A stretch of DNA of 64,000 nt from the NCBI RefSeq assembly GCF_014650555.1, contig NZ_BMVE01000003.1, forward strand, positions 124,001-188,000, in the 5' to 3' direction. The position numbers and the translations under genes were made by a program. This stretch comes from Streptomyces goshikiensis (GTDB taxonomy: Bacteria > Actinomycetota > Actinomycetes > Streptomycetales > Streptomycetaceae). Below are positions 48,118 to 57,332 of this stretch, one piece after another. The notes beneath the pieces are model-generated. The model had not been told where the DNA came from and ran no database searches. It saw only the letters and a list, made by a program, of their open reading frames with translations. The first letter of the stretch is position 1; each line of letters starts with the position of its first letter.

Positions 48118-48384
48118 ATGGGCATAGTCAGCTGGATCATCCTCGGACTGCTGGCGGGCGCGATCGCGAAGGTGCTGCTCCCCGGCAGGGACCCCGGTGG
48201 CCTGATCGGCACCACCCTCATCGGCGTCGCCGGCGCCTTCACCGGCGGCTGGCTCTCCGCCAAGTTCCTGGACCGCCCGATCCAGAACGAGTTCTTCGAC
48301 CTCGCCACCTGGGGCTCCGCCATCGCCGGCTCCCTGGTGCTGCTGATCGGCTACCGGATCCTGTTCGGCAACTCCCGGGACTGA
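48118..48384 (+). CDS. GlsB/YeaQ/YmgE-family stress membrane protein
   Basis: The 88-residue protein has three membrane helices: IVSWIILGLLAGAIAKVLL, GLIGTTLIGVAGAFTGGWL and IAGSLVLLIGYRILF. The first helix with WIILGLLAGAIAK is the transglycosylase-associated/YeaQ signature. Family members are stress-induced and of unknown function. GGAG lies ahead of the ATG. It stands alone; a GC-rich 280-bp gap with no gene follows. Confidence 0.9.
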   Translation: MGIVSWIILGLLAGAIAKVLLPGRDPGGLIGTTLIGVAGAFTGGWLSAKFLDRPIQNEFFDLATWGSAIAGSLVLLIGYRILFGNSRD

Positions 48385-48663
48385 CCCAGGCGGGCGCCCG
48401 GTCCGGGCCGGGCGGCCGGTGAGCCGCCGCACACGCGGGGACCAGGCGCGGCTCGGCGCGGTGCCCATCGGGGACGGGGCGGCGGCCTCATCGCCGGGTC
48501 GGCCGTCCGCGACGGCGTCGCGCCGGCCGGCCTCGACCTCGGGGTCAAGGGGCCGGGTACGCCCCGATGCCCCCGGTCCGCCGGGGCCCAGGGGCGAGAT
48601 CAGGCCAAGCGCCGGGCGCCCGCTCTGGCGGGCCCGGGCCGGGGCCGGTTTCACTGCGGGCCC

Positions 48664-50502
48664 ATGAGACGACACATCACGGGCCTGCTCGGCGCGGTCG
48701 CGCTCGCCGCGGGCACGCTGGCCGCCGCGGCCCCCGCGAGCGCGGCCGCCCCCGCCACCGCCGCAGCCGTGGCGGCGCCCGCCGGTCCGGGGCGCGCCAC
48801 CGAGCGCGGCGACCGCCCGGCCGGGCTCCCCGGCACCACCGCCACGGCCGTGGCGGGTCCCGCCGGTCCAGGGTCCGCCACTGCAGGCGCCGGGCTTCCT
48901 GCCGCCGCCGTCGCCGCAGCCGGTCCGGGGCGCGCCAGCGCGCGCAGCGCGCCTGGTGGGGCGGGCGCCGGGGGTGGGGACGTGCCCGCCGAGTTCGGGA
49001 GCGACTGGCACGATCCGGTCACCGCCGGTCCGGCGGTCGCGCGGCCCGGGACGCGGGCGTGCGAGGTGACCCTCGCCGAGGCGCGGTTCCGGGACTTCAC
49101 CCCCTACCGGGGCGACTACGCCCCGCCCACCGCCTGCGGCCCCGCCCCCTGGGCCAAGGTCGTGCTCCGCCTCGACGGCAAGGTCAAGGGCCGCCAGTAC
49201 GACCGCCTCGGCAACCTCACCCTCGGCGGCGTCGAGATCCTCCGTACCTCCACCCCCCAGCCCTCGCCCGACGGCATCACCTGGGCCGTCGAGAAGGACG
49301 TCACCCGCTACCGGGACACCCTGAGCCGCCCGCAGCCCGTCGAGATGCTCATCGGCAACGTGGTCGACGACACCTACACGGGCGTCATCGACGTCAAGGT
49401 CACCCTCACCTTCTACGCCGCCGAGCGCGGCCCCGGCCGTCCGGCGGCCCCCGACACCCCCGACCGGGTCCTCCCGCTCACCACCCCGGCCGTCACCACC
49501 CCCCGCAACACCGAACGGCTCCTCGCCGAGGTGTACGCCACCGGCTCCGGCGGCGGCTGCGAGGAGTACTGGTACCTGACCACCCCCGACGCCGCCCCGT
49601 ACTCCTGCAAGGCCGCCGACGGCCCCCACCGCGAGGTCCGCGTCCTCGTCGACGGACAGCTCGCCGGCATCGCCGCGCCCTTCCCCACCGTCTGGACCGG
49701 CGGCTGGTCCAACCCCTTCCTCTGGTACGTGACCCCCGGCCTGCGCGCCTTCGACGTCCAGCCCGTCGTCTACGACCTCACCCCGTACGCCGCGCTCCTC
49801 AACGACGGCCGCCCGCACCGGATCGAGGTCTCCGTCGCCGGAGTCCCGGCCGGCCAGAGCGGCTGGAGCACCCCGGCCAACCTGCTGCTGTGGCAGGACG
49901 AGGCCCGTGCCGTCGTCACCGGCGCCCTGACCCGGCACGACGAGGGCGAACCGGCCAACTCCTCCCGCTGGACCCCGGGCACCGAGCACCGCCTCGACAC
50001 CGAGGGCGGCCACCGCCTCACCGTCGCCGGCTACCTCGACACCTCCCACGGCCGGATCACCACCACCGTCGGCCGCGAGGTGCGCGGCACCTCCGTCCAC
50101 CGCTGGACCGACGGCGAGGCCCTGGACGCGCTCACCGCCACCTGGACCGACCGGGAGAGCGTGACCCGCGGCGCCACCACCACCCGTACCGAGCGCACGT
50201 ACACCATGGACGGCGCCACCACCCTCGGCGCCGGAGACCGGCTGCGCACCGTCCTCTCGCTCGGCGACCGCGCCGACACCGTCACCCTGCGCGGCGGCCG
50301 CCCGGTCGACTCCTCCCGGCTCGACGACCGGTACACGGGCGACGCCACCTACACGACGAACGTCCCGCGCGACCAGCGGCACGCGGTGGGCACCACCACC
50401 GCGCGCCACCGCCTGTACGGGGCGGGGGCGCCGGGCGGTTGTTACGACCGTACGGTGGCCACCGCCCAGGGCACGGTGACGGTGGACCGCCGCCGCTGCT
50501 GA
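48664..50502 (+). CDS. secreted PNGase A-like (peptide-N-glycosidase A family) protein
   Basis: The 612-residue product has a signal peptide (LGAVALAAGTLAAAAPASAA), an Ala/Gly/Pro linker of about 75 residues, then a domain resembling peptide-N4-asparagine amidase A: FRDFTPYRGDYAPPTACGPA, WAKVVLRLDGKVKGRQYDRL, LTLGGVEILRTSTPQP and NVVDDTYTGVIDVKVTLTFY. Plant and bacterial members remove N-glycans or bind glycopeptides. Cysteines in GGGCEEYWY and the terminal GGCYDR/RRRC segments may form disulfides. The linker DNA has GGTCC-GGG-rich near-repeats. Confidence 0.8.
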   Translation: MRRHITGLLGAVALAAGTLAAAAPASAAAPATAAAVAAPAGPGRATERGDRPAGLPGTTATAVAGPAGPGSATAGAGLPAAAVAAAGPGRASARSAPGGAGAGGGDVPAEFGSDWHDPVTAGPAVARPGTRACEVTLAEARFRDFTPYRGDYAPPTACGPAPWAKVVLRLDGKVKGRQYDRLGNLTLGGVEILRTSTPQPSPDGITWAVEKDVTRYRDTLSRPQPVEMLIGNVVDDTYTGVIDVKVTLTFYAAERGPGRPAAPDTPDRVLPLTTPAVTTPRNTERLLAEVYATGSGGGCEEYWYLTTPDAAPYSCKAADGPHREVRVLVDGQLAGIAAPFPTVWTGGWSNPFLWYVTPGLRAFDVQPVVYDLTPYAALLNDGRPHRIEVSVAGVPAGQSGWSTPANLLLWQDEARAVVTGALTRHDEGEPANSSRWTPGTEHRLDTEGGHRLTVAGYLDTSHGRITTTVGREVRGTSVHRWTDGEALDALTATWTDRESVTRGATTTRTERTYTMDGATTLGAGDRLRTVLSLGDRADTVTLRGGRPVDSSRLDDRYTGDATYTTNVPRDQRHAVGTTTARHRLYGAGAPGGCYDRTVATAQGTVTVDRRRC

Positions 50503-50529
50503 CACACCGGGCGCCTACGATGACCGGCC

Positions 50530-52200
50530 ATGGACACGAGTGAGGCCGGCAGACAGCTGGTCGATGGCCGATTCGAACTGATCAGCCCGCTGGGCGCCGG
50601 CGGCATGGGCACGGTGTGGCGCGCCCGCGACATCGCGTTGCACCGCGACGTGGCGTTGAAGGAGGTGCGCCCGCCGGACCCGGCGACCGCGGCCGCGCAG
50701 CCCGGGCTGGCCACCCAGCTGCGCGAACGCGCGATCCGCGAGGCCCGGGCGCTGGCCCGGCTCGCGCACCCGAACGTGGTGACGATCCACCACATCGTCG
50801 AGCCCGCCGAGGGCGTGGACGGCCACCCGTGGATCGTGATGGAGCTCGTCAAGGGCGGCTCCCTGCACGACCGGCTGGAAGCCGGCCCGATGCCGGTCGC
50901 GGACGTCCTGCGGCTGGGCCTCGACGTGCTGTCCGCGCTGCGGGCCGCGCACGCCGAAGGGGTCCTGCACCGCGATGTGAAACCGGCCAATGTGCTGCTG
51001 CGGCCCGACGGCTCGGCCGTGCTGACCGACTTCGGCATCGCGGCCCTGCACGGTTCGACCGCGCTGACCTCCACCGGGGTGCTGATCGGCTCGCCCGAGT
51101 ACATCGCGCCCGAGCGGGTCCGCGGGGAGGAGGGGCTCGCCTCCTCCGACCTGTGGTCCCTCGGCATGCTGCTGTACGTGGCCGCGGAGGGCGTGCACCC
51201 GATGCGCCGGGCCAGCAGCCTGGCCACCGTGGTCGCCGTGCTCGACGACCCGATCCCCGTGCCCGTCCGGTCCGGTCCGCTGGGGCCCGTACTGGAGCGG
51301 CTGCTGGTCCGGGACCCGGCGGCGCGGCCGGACGCCGAGCAGCTGGAACTGCTGCTCCGGAACGCGAGCAGTGCTCTTGGCGGGGCGACGCCGGTCACGC
51401 CGCCCGTGGTCCTCGGCCAGTACGGGCCGCCGACCCCGCCGCCGTTCAGCGCGCCGTCGTTCAGCCCTGGCGGCGGATCCCCGTACGCGCCGACCACGCC
51501 CGTCGCGGCGCCGCGCACCCCGCGCCGCCGGCCGGCGCTGATGGCGGCCCTGCTGACGGTGGCCGTCGCCGGTGGCGTGATCGGCCTCGTCCAGGCGTTC
51601 CCCGGCGGCGGGTCCGGTTCGGGCGGCGACGCGAAGGGCTCCACGGCCTCCCACTCCGCCTCCGCGCCCGCCTCCGGTTCCGGCTCGGGCTCGCGCTCCG
51701 GCGCCACGCCCGGCCCCAAGGCGAGCGCCTCCCAGGCCGGCGCCGACACCGCGGCCAAGGGCAGCATGCTCACCCCCGCCAACATCCGTATCGCGCTGGC
51801 GGCGTTCAAGGAGAAGACCGGCACCACCACCTTCGTGAACCTGAGGATCTACGACGGGTACGTGCTCGCCTCCATCCCCACCGCGCCCGACGCCAAGACC
51901 GTCGACGCGTGGCAGTACCGCGACGGCGCGGCCAGGCGGACCGGCCCCGACGGCACGGTGGACGAGGAAGAGCCGCTGATCGACATGTCCAAGGTCAGCT
52001 GGGACGCCCTGCCCGAGCTGATGGAGAAGTCGAAGAAGGAGCTCAAGATGCCGAACCCGACCTCGCGGTACGTCATCGTCGAGCCCTGGATGATGGACCA
52101 GGTCCCCTGTATGCGGCCCTACCTCAGCGACGAATACGGCCAGGGCGGCTACGTCCTCGCCGGCATCGACGGCAAGATCAAGAAGGTCGTCGCCTCTTGA
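50530..52200 (+). CDS. membrane serine/threonine protein kinase (PASTA-less PknB type)
   Basis: The 556-residue kinase has a glycine loop LGAGGMGTVWRARD, catalytic lysine in DVALKEV, HRDVKPANVLL, DFGIA and SPEYIAPERV, all intact in the first 280 residues. A Gly/Pro linker and one membrane helix (LMAALLTVAVAGGVIGLVQ) lead to a Ser-rich stalk and an extracellular domain of about 140 residues without PASTA repeats (MLTPANIRIALAAFKEKTG onward), which is specific to a streptomycete subset. It lies 27 bp after the PNGase A-like gene. The ligand is unknown. Confidence 0.9.
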   Translation: MDTSEAGRQLVDGRFELISPLGAGGMGTVWRARDIALHRDVALKEVRPPDPATAAAQPGLATQLRERAIREARALARLAHPNVVTIHHIVEPAEGVDGHPWIVMELVKGGSLHDRLEAGPMPVADVLRLGLDVLSALRAAHAEGVLHRDVKPANVLLRPDGSAVLTDFGIAALHGSTALTSTGVLIGSPEYIAPERVRGEEGLASSDLWSLGMLLYVAAEGVHPMRRASSLATVVAVLDDPIPVPVRSGPLGPVLERLLVRDPAARPDAEQLELLLRNASSALGGATPVTPPVVLGQYGPPTPPPFSAPSFSPGGGSPYAPTTPVAAPRTPRRRPALMAALLTVAVAGGVIGLVQAFPGGGSGSGGDAKGSTASHSASAPASGSGSGSRSGATPGPKASASQAGADTAAKGSMLTPANIRIALAAFKEKTGTTTFVNLRIYDGYVLASIPTAPDAKTVDAWQYRDGAARRTGPDGTVDEEEPLIDMSKVSWDALPELMEKSKKELKMPNPTSRYVIVEPWMMDQVPCMRPYLSDEYGQGGYVLAGIDGKIKKVVAS

Positions 52201-52289
52201 CGGCGGTTCCCCGGGCATGACATTTGTCCTGCCCGGGTCCGTACACGTGGATCTGCCGCCCTCCCCGCCGGTCTCCTAGCGTGGTGGAC

Positions 52290-53507
52290 ATGCAGCAACA
52301 GACGACGAAGCAGTCCGCCCCCACGGTCCGGACCCCCCGCGTGTTCGGCGCGGGCGCGAGGAAGGCGGCGCGCGCCGAGCAGTGCCGCGACGGCGCCGGC
52401 ACGGGCCCGATCGGCACGCCCGGGGGCTTCGCCCTGCTGCCGTGGCTGCTCCTGGGCATGGGGTCGATCTCCAACGTCATCAAGGGAGAGACCCCCGACC
52501 CGTGGATCGGCGTCGTCGGCCTGCTCGCCTTCAACTCCCTCTACGTCAGCCTGGTGTTCCGGGCCTTCGACCGCAGGGCCCGGGAATCCGTCGCCACCCG
52601 CTGGTGCCTGGCCGCGCTCGGCCTCGTCACCTTCGCCCTCGCCGCCGCCTACGGGGGCAACTGGCTGCTCTTCTTCCCGCTGCTGGGACTCGCCACCGGC
52701 GCCGTGCTCCGCGGCCGCCCCCTCGGGCGGGTGCTGTTCGCGGTCACCGCCACGGCGGCGGCGGTGGCCGGGTACCACGAGGGCTGGGACGCGGTCGGGG
52801 TGGTGTACGGGACCCTGGTGTCGGGCGCCGTCACCGCGGCCATCCTCGCCCTGTCCGAGACCGTGCGTGAACTGCGGGACACCCGGCAGGAGTTGGCCCG
52901 GGCGGCGGTCGACCAGGAGCGGCTGCGCTTCTCGCGCGACCTGCACGACCTGCTGGGCCACACCCTCTCGGTGATCGTGGTGAAGTCGGAGGTCGCCCGC
53001 CGGATCGCGCCCCGCGACATCGACGCCGCCCTCGTCCAGGTCCGCGACATCGAATCGGTGGGCCGGCAGGCGCTGACCGAGATACGGGAGGCCGTCACCG
53101 GCTACCGCGAGGCCAGCCTCGCCGCCGAACTCGACCGGGCCCGGGGCGCGCTGACGGCGGCGGGCATCGAGTCCGTCGTACGGCAGTCCGGCCCCCCGCT
53201 GCCCCCGCAGGCGGCGGCGCTGCTGGGCTGGGTGGTCCGCGAGTGCGCCACGAACGTGATCCGGCACAGCGGAGCGGCCACCTGCGAGATCGAGGTGCGC
53301 GGCTCGGCCGAGCGGGTCCGGCTGGTGATCACCGACGACGGCACAGGCGTAGCGTCGACCCTGCCGGGCAGTGGTCTGACCGGCCTCACCGAACGCCTCG
53401 CGGCGGCCGGTGGAGTCCTGGACAGCGGTCCTGCCCCCGGCCGCGGTTTCCGGGTCACCGCCGAACTCCCGGTGGAGCCGGCCGACGGGGGCGAGGAGAG
53501 CCGATGA
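52290..53507 (+). CDS. NarL-type sensor histidine kinase
   Basis: The 405-residue kinase has several N-terminal membrane segments (GFALLPWLLLGMGSI, VGLLAFNSLYVSLVF, LAALGLVTFALAAAYGGNWL and others), the HisKA_3 box RLRFSRDLHDLLGHTLSVIV with the phospho-accepting histidine, and the HATPase box WVVRECATNVIRHSGAATCE followed by DDGTGV and GLTGLTERLAAAGG. It resembles DesK-like kinases. In-frame GTGs at 52281 and 52284 are alternative starts; a TAGCGT box just upstream could give leaderless transcripts. The stop overlaps the regulator start. Confidence 0.9.
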   Translation: MQQQTTKQSAPTVRTPRVFGAGARKAARAEQCRDGAGTGPIGTPGGFALLPWLLLGMGSISNVIKGETPDPWIGVVGLLAFNSLYVSLVFRAFDRRARESVATRWCLAALGLVTFALAAAYGGNWLLFFPLLGLATGAVLRGRPLGRVLFAVTATAAAVAGYHEGWDAVGVVYGTLVSGAVTAAILALSETVRELRDTRQELARAAVDQERLRFSRDLHDLLGHTLSVIVVKSEVARRIAPRDIDAALVQVRDIESVGRQALTEIREAVTGYREASLAAELDRARGALTAAGIESVVRQSGPPLPPQAAALLGWVVRECATNVIRHSGAATCEIEVRGSAERVRLVITDDGTGVASTLPGSGLTGLTERLAAAGGVLDSGPAPGRGFRVTAELPVEPADGGEESR

Positions 53508-54109
53508 TCAGGGTCCTGCTGGCGGAGGACCAGGGGATGATGCGGGGCGCCCTGGCCCTGCTGCTCGGGATGGAGGAGGACATCGAGGTGGTGGCGCAGG
53601 TCGCCGCCGGGGACGAGATCGTGCCCGCCGCCCTGACGGCCCGGCCGGACGTGGCCCTCCTGGACATCGAACTCCCCGGCCGCAGCGGCCTCGACGCCGC
53701 CGCCGACCTGCGGGTCCGGTGCCCCGGCTGCCGGGTGCTGATCCTGACGACCTTCGGCCGGCCCGGCTACCTGCGCCGGGCGATGGAGGCCGGGGCCGCC
53801 GGGTTCCTGGTGAAGGACGGGCCGGTGGAGGAACTCGCCGCCGCCGTCCGCCGGGTGCTCGCGGGGGAGAAGGTGATCGACCCCGCGCTCGCGGCCGCCG
53901 CGCTCGGCGCCGGCCCGAACCCGCTGACCGCGCGGGAGCGCGACGTGCTGAACGCCGCGGCGGACGGGGCGACCGTGGCCGACGTCGCCGCGAGGGTGTC
54001 CCTGTCCGAGTCGACGGTGCGCAACCACCTGTCCTCGGTGATCGGCAAGACGGGCACCCGCAACCGCATGGAAGCGCTCCGCGCCGCCCGTCGCCAGGGG
54101 TGGCTCTAG
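53504..54109 (+). CDS. LuxR/NarL-family response regulator
   Basis: The 201-residue regulator has receiver residues in IRVLLAEDQGMMRGALALLL, phosphorylation site in VALLDIELPGRSG, lysine in GFLVKDGPVEEL, and an output HTH (LTARERDVLNAAADGATVAD, VAARVSLSESTVRNHLSSVI). It pairs with the overlapping histidine kinase (ATGA). The targets are unknown; DesR-type homologues act on membrane-lipid genes. The stop codon is embedded in a hairpin terminator. Confidence 0.93.
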   Translation: MIRVLLAEDQGMMRGALALLLGMEEDIEVVAQVAAGDEIVPAALTARPDVALLDIELPGRSGLDAAADLRVRCPGCRVLILTTFGRPGYLRRAMEAGAAGFLVKDGPVEELAAAVRRVLAGEKVIDPALAAAALGAGPNPLTARERDVLNAAADGATVADVAARVSLSESTVRNHLSSVIGKTGTRNRMEALRAARRQGWL

Positions 54110-54132
54110 GGCCTGACCTGAAGTCAGGCCCT
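54108..54132. terminator. 10-bp hairpin terminator over the regulator stop
   Basis: AGGGCCTGAC and GTCAGGCCCT pair perfectly around CTGAA. The regulator TAG (54107-54109) overlaps the left arm. The transglycosylase gene converges with its stop 8 bp beyond, so it probably serves both. Confidence 0.75.
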
Positions 54133-54139
54133 GGGCCGG

Positions 54140-54886
54140 TCAGTAGGCGCCGTTGACGTTGTCGATCGAGCCGTAGCGGGCGGCCGCGTAGTTGCAGGCG
54201 GCGGTGATGTTCGCGACCGGGTCGTAGGAGTCCATGGGCGTGCCGGGCACGTGGTAGGCCCGGAAGGTCGGGTCGATGACCTGGAGCAGGCCCTTGGAGG
54301 GTATGCCGGCGGCCGCGTTGGAGTCCCAGTTGTTGATGGCCAGCGGGTTGCCCGAGGACTCGCGCATCACATTGCGGTGAATTCCGTTGTAGCTTCCCGG
54401 AATTCCGTGCTTGGCCATGACGTCCAGGGACTCCCGGATCCAGCCGTCAAGATTGTTCGCGTACGTGGGGGCGGCGGGCTCGGCCGAGATCGTCTTGGCC
54501 CGTGCGGCCGCTGCCTTGGCGGCCGTGCCGAGGGACAGCTTGAGGCCGGGCTGAATGAGCGAGGGGTTGCCACCGATGGTGCTCTTGTTGGCGTCGTAAA
54601 GGGCCTGCCAACCGCCGTTCACGGAATGCTGGACCGCGATCTTGGAAAGCGTGTCCCCGCCGATGACGGAATACGTGAGGGGTGCGGCGGCCTTTTCCAC
54701 GGCGGGCGCCGCGGCCGGGGCGAGCGTGGTCACCGAGGCGACGGTGGCGGGCTGCGTGACGGCCGCCCCGGCCGTGGTCGTGCTGATCAGCGGGAGGGCG
54801 AGGGCCGCGCCGCCGGTGCCGGCGAACGCCAGCTTGCGGGCGATCGGGTGCTGCTTCGGCCGACGGTGCTTAGCCTTTGCGGGCAT
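54140..54886 (-). CDS. secreted LysM and SLT-domain lytic transglycosylase
   Basis: The 248-residue product has a basic start and signal peptide (KLAFAGTGGAALALPLISTT, then AGA), a LysM domain (TYSVIGGDTLSKIAVQHSVN through LIQPGLKLSLG), and a C-terminal SLT/GH23 domain with GIHRNVMRESSGNPLAINNW, where the glutamate is catalytic, then SKGLLQVIDPTFRAYHVPG and YDPVANITAACNYAAARYG. It would cleave peptidoglycan during growth or germination. GAGGAATT precedes the ATG. A long leader carries a Crp-like site and a possible c-di-AMP riboswitch, as in cell-wall hydrolase genes of this genus. Confidence 0.92.
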   Translation of the reverse strand: MPAKAKHRRPKQHPIARKLAFAGTGGAALALPLISTTTAGAAVTQPATVASVTTLAPAAAPAVEKAAAPLTYSVIGGDTLSKIAVQHSVNGGWQALYDANKSTIGGNPSLIQPGLKLSLGTAAKAAAARAKTISAEPAAPTYANNLDGWIRESLDVMAKHGIPGSYNGIHRNVMRESSGNPLAINNWDSNAAAGIPSKGLLQVIDPTFRAYHVPGTPMDSYDPVANITAACNYAAARYGSIDNVNGAY

Positions 54887-54894
54887 GGCGCAAT

Positions 54895-55085
54895 TCCTCA
54901 CGTGGGGGGACGGGAGAGCCACGGCGGCGGCCGGATTCGGCAGGGGGCCACCGGGAATGATGGTGACCGTAGGCCGTCCCTCGGTGTGGGAACAAGACTG
55001 GAATTCCGGTTGGAGATCGACTTCCCGGAATAGGCGCGTTAAATGACCATGAAGCCCCCTTCCCGGGAAGGCCAACTTTCTTTCC
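54895..55085 (-). promoter_or_regulatory. structured leader, possible ydaO-type c-di-AMP riboswitch
   Basis: On the minus strand the 5' leader contains GGTCACC and GGTGGCC, which pair over seven bases including wobble, immediately followed by CTGCCGAATCCGGCCGCC. The CCGAATCC block resembles the conserved 3' part of ydaO riboswitches, which often precede cell-wall hydrolase genes in actinomycetes. The 5' conserved block is less clear, so the call is tentative. Confidence 0.42.
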
Positions 55086-55134
55086 GGGATAAGGGAATCG
55101 ACTGTTTCCCGAAAATGATGTTGGCGCGCTCCGC

Positions 55135-55148
55135 GTGACTCACATCAC
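55135..55148. promoter_or_regulatory. Crp-like site GTG-N6-GTCAC
   Basis: The minus strand reads GTGATGTGAGTCAC, which fits the Streptomyces Crp consensus GTG(N6)GNCAC exactly. It lies about 250 bp upstream of the transglycosylase start, at the head of the structured leader. In S. coelicolor Crp controls the rpfA cell-wall lytic gene, so control here is plausible. Confidence 0.5.
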
Positions 55149-55261
55149 GGTTTAAAGGCGCCGAGGATGAATTCGGACAACTCGCCCGTCCCCGGACCTG
55201 ATTCGGGCGACTCGCCCGATGCCGGCGAATCGCCCACACCATCCCCTAGTGGGCGGAGAAC

Positions 55262-55329
55262 CCGGCGGTGACCAGAGCCGGGCGGTGACCAGAGCCGGGC
55301 GGTGGTCAGAGCCCGGCGGTGGTCACAGG
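55262..55329. repeat. four tandem 17-bp repeats
   Basis: Units of the form C(G/C)GGCGGTGACCAGAGC occur four times end to end (55262-55278, 55279-55295, 55296-55312, 55313-55329), the last two with GGT for GAC. The last unit overlaps the stop of the DapA-like gene. The array is probably variable in copy number. Confidence 0.75.
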
Positions 55330-56246
55330 CCCGCCAGCGACCGCAGGGTCCGCGCCGCCGAGCCCCCGGTCGCCGGGAGCAGCGGCAGCCGGACGTCCGC
55401 CGTCGGGATCCGGCCCCGCGCGTGCAGGACCGCCTTGATCACCGTCGGATTGGGCTCCTCGAAGGCCGCCGCCGAGACGCGGGCCAGCGCATGCCCCAGC
55501 GCCCGCGCCCGGGGGACGTCACCCGCCTCCCAGGCCGCCGCGAGCTCCACGAAACGGGCCGTCGCCAGGTGCGCCGAGGCCAGGATCGCGCCCGCCGCGC
55601 CGAGGGCCAGCATCGGCGAGGCGTACGCGTCGTCGCCGGCCAGCACCTCGAACCCGTCCGGCAGGTCGCCGAGCAGCGCCACCGTGTCCTGGTCGATGCC
55701 CCCGGCGGCGTACTTCACCCCGGCCACCCCCGGCAGCTCCCCGAGCGCCCGCAGCGCCCCCGCGTCCAGCGGCTGCCCGGTCCGGTAAGGGACGTGGTAG
55801 ACGACCAGCGGTACGGGGCTCACCTCGGTCAGCCGGGCGAAGTGCGCGAGCACCCCCGCCGCCGAGGGCCGTACGAACGGCGGCACCGTCACCAGCGCCG
55901 CCCGCACCCCCGGCCACCGCTCCAGCCGGGCGAGCGAGGCCTCGGCGGCCCGGGTGCCGCTCGCCCCGGCGCCCACCGTGAGCAGCCCGCCGCGCTCCGC
56001 GCAGACCCGCGCGCAGACGTCGGTCACGAGGTCCCGCTCGGCCTCGTCGAGCGAGGCCGTCTCTGCGGTGGTGCCGAGCGCCACGATCCCGGCGGCGCCC
56101 GCATCGAGCACCTCGTGGGCGAGGGCCTCCAGGGCCTCGGCGGCGACCTCCCCTGCTGCCGTGAAGGGCGTGACGAGCGGTACGTGGATCCCCCGCAGGG
56201 AGAGCGGGGGCTGGGACTGGGGGCGGGTGTTCTGTCGCGTGATCAT
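55323..56246 (-). CDS. DapA-family lyase/aldolase
   Basis: The 307-residue TIM-barrel protein belongs to the dihydrodipicolinate synthase/N-acetylneuraminate lyase family. IHVPLVTPFTAAGEVAAEAL, IVALGTTAETASLDEAERDL, LVVYHVPYRTGQPLDAGAL (conserved tyrosine) and GVKYAAGGIDQDTV (Schiff-base lysine) are present. The housekeeping DapA motif GTTGE reads GTTAE here, so a paralogue with another substrate is likely. The divergent LysR gene, 71 bp away, probably regulates it. Confidence 0.87.
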   Translation of the reverse strand: MITRQNTRPQSQPPLSLRGIHVPLVTPFTAAGEVAAEALEALAHEVLDAGAAGIVALGTTAETASLDEAERDLVTDVCARVCAERGGLLTVGAGASGTRAAEASLARLERWPGVRAALVTVPPFVRPSAAGVLAHFARLTEVSPVPLVVYHVPYRTGQPLDAGALRALGELPGVAGVKYAAGGIDQDTVALLGDLPDGFEVLAGDDAYASPMLALGAAGAILASAHLATARFVELAAAWEAGDVPRARALGHALARVSAAAFEEPNPTVIKAVLHARGRIPTADVRLPLLPATGGSAARTLRSLAGL

Positions 56247-56317
56247 GCCGTCGAGCCTCGCCCGCCCGAACCGGCAAATCCAGTTCGCGTTTCTTACCCG
56301 AACCGTAAGCTGAGCCG

Positions 56318-57259
56318 ATGCTCGATGTCCGGCGCCTGCGCCTGCTCCGTGAACTCGCCCGCCGCGGCACCATCGCCGCCGTCGCCGAGGCCCTCGCGTT
56401 CAGCCCTTCGGCCGTCTCCCAGCAGCTCGGCGTCCTCGAACGGGAAGCCGGCCTGCCGCTGCTGGAGCGCACCGGCCGGCGGGTCCGGCTGACCCCCGCC
56501 GGGGAGGACCTCGTCCGGCACGCCGAGGCCGTCCTGGAACGGCTGGAGCGGGCCGAGGCCGATCTCGCCGAAGCGCGCACCGGGCTGGCCGGCGCCCTGC
56601 GCATCGGCTCCTTCCCCACCGCCACCCGGGCCATCGTCCCGGCCGCCCTGATCACCCTCGCCCGCCGCCACCCGCGACTGGAGCCGATGGTCTGCGAGAC
56701 CGACCCGGCGGCCGTCGCGCACGCGCTGCGGGCCGGCGACCTGGACGTGGCCCTGGTCCACGAGTACGACTTCGTCCCCGCGCCGCGGGAGCCCGGCCTG
56801 ACCACCGAACCGCTGTACGGGGAGGCGATGTACCTCGCGGCCCCGGCGGCCCCGGCCGCCCCGGCGGGCACCCCGGAGGAGGCGGGGCGCGACCAGGGCG
56901 CGGTGCTCCGTACCCACGCGGAGGCGCCCTGGATCACGGCGACGCCCGGCACCCTCTGCCACGCCATGACCGTACGGGCCTGTCAGGCGGCCGGGTTCAC
57001 GCCCCGGGTCCGCCACCAGGTCGACGAGTTCGCCACCGTCCTCGCGCTGGTCGCGGCCGGCCAGGGCGTGGCCGTCGTACCGCAGCTCGGCATCACCGGC
57101 GCCGACCGCGCCGTCGGCCTCACCCGGCTGCTGATGGAGCGCCGGACCCAGCTCGCCTTCCGGAGCGGAGCCGGCACGCACCCCGCCGTGGCCGCGTTCG
57201 GCGCGGCGCTGCGCGCCGCCGTGCCTGCGGAACTGGCCAGTCCGCGCGCCGAAGCGTGA
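56318..57259 (+). CDS. LysR-family transcriptional regulator
   Basis: The 313-residue regulator has an N-terminal winged helix ([40 protein letters not shown]) and a two-lobe effector domain ([54 protein letters not shown]). It is divergent from the DapA-like gene, the classical arrangement for LysR control of its neighbour. The intergenic region contains TTCGCG and CCCGAA half-sites but no clear T-N11-A palindrome. Confidence 0.9.
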   Translation: MLDVRRLRLLRELARRGTIAAVAEALAFSPSAVSQQLGVLEREAGLPLLERTGRRVRLTPAGEDLVRHAEAVLERLERAEADLAEARTGLAGALRIGSFPTATRAIVPAALITLARRHPRLEPMVCETDPAAVAHALRAGDLDVALVHEYDFVPAPREPGLTTEPLYGEAMYLAAPAAPAAPAGTPEEAGRDQGAVLRTHAEAPWITATPGTLCHAMTVRACQAAGFTPRVRHQVDEFATVLALVAAGQGVAVVPQLGITGADRAVGLTRLLMERRTQLAFRSGAGTHPAVAAFGAALRAAVPAELASPRAEA

Positions 57260-57332
57260 CACAACTCCCGCACCGCTCCGCGTCCGTGTACGTTCGATGA
57301 TCCAGACGGATCCGATCAGAGCGGGGTATGAC

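Noticed and set aside
46960..50505. A minus-strand open frame of 1181 codons opposite PAP2, DMT, YeaQ and PNGase A-like genes
   Set aside because: Shadow of coding sequence on the other strand; repetitive Gly/Ala/Val composition and no plausible start site.
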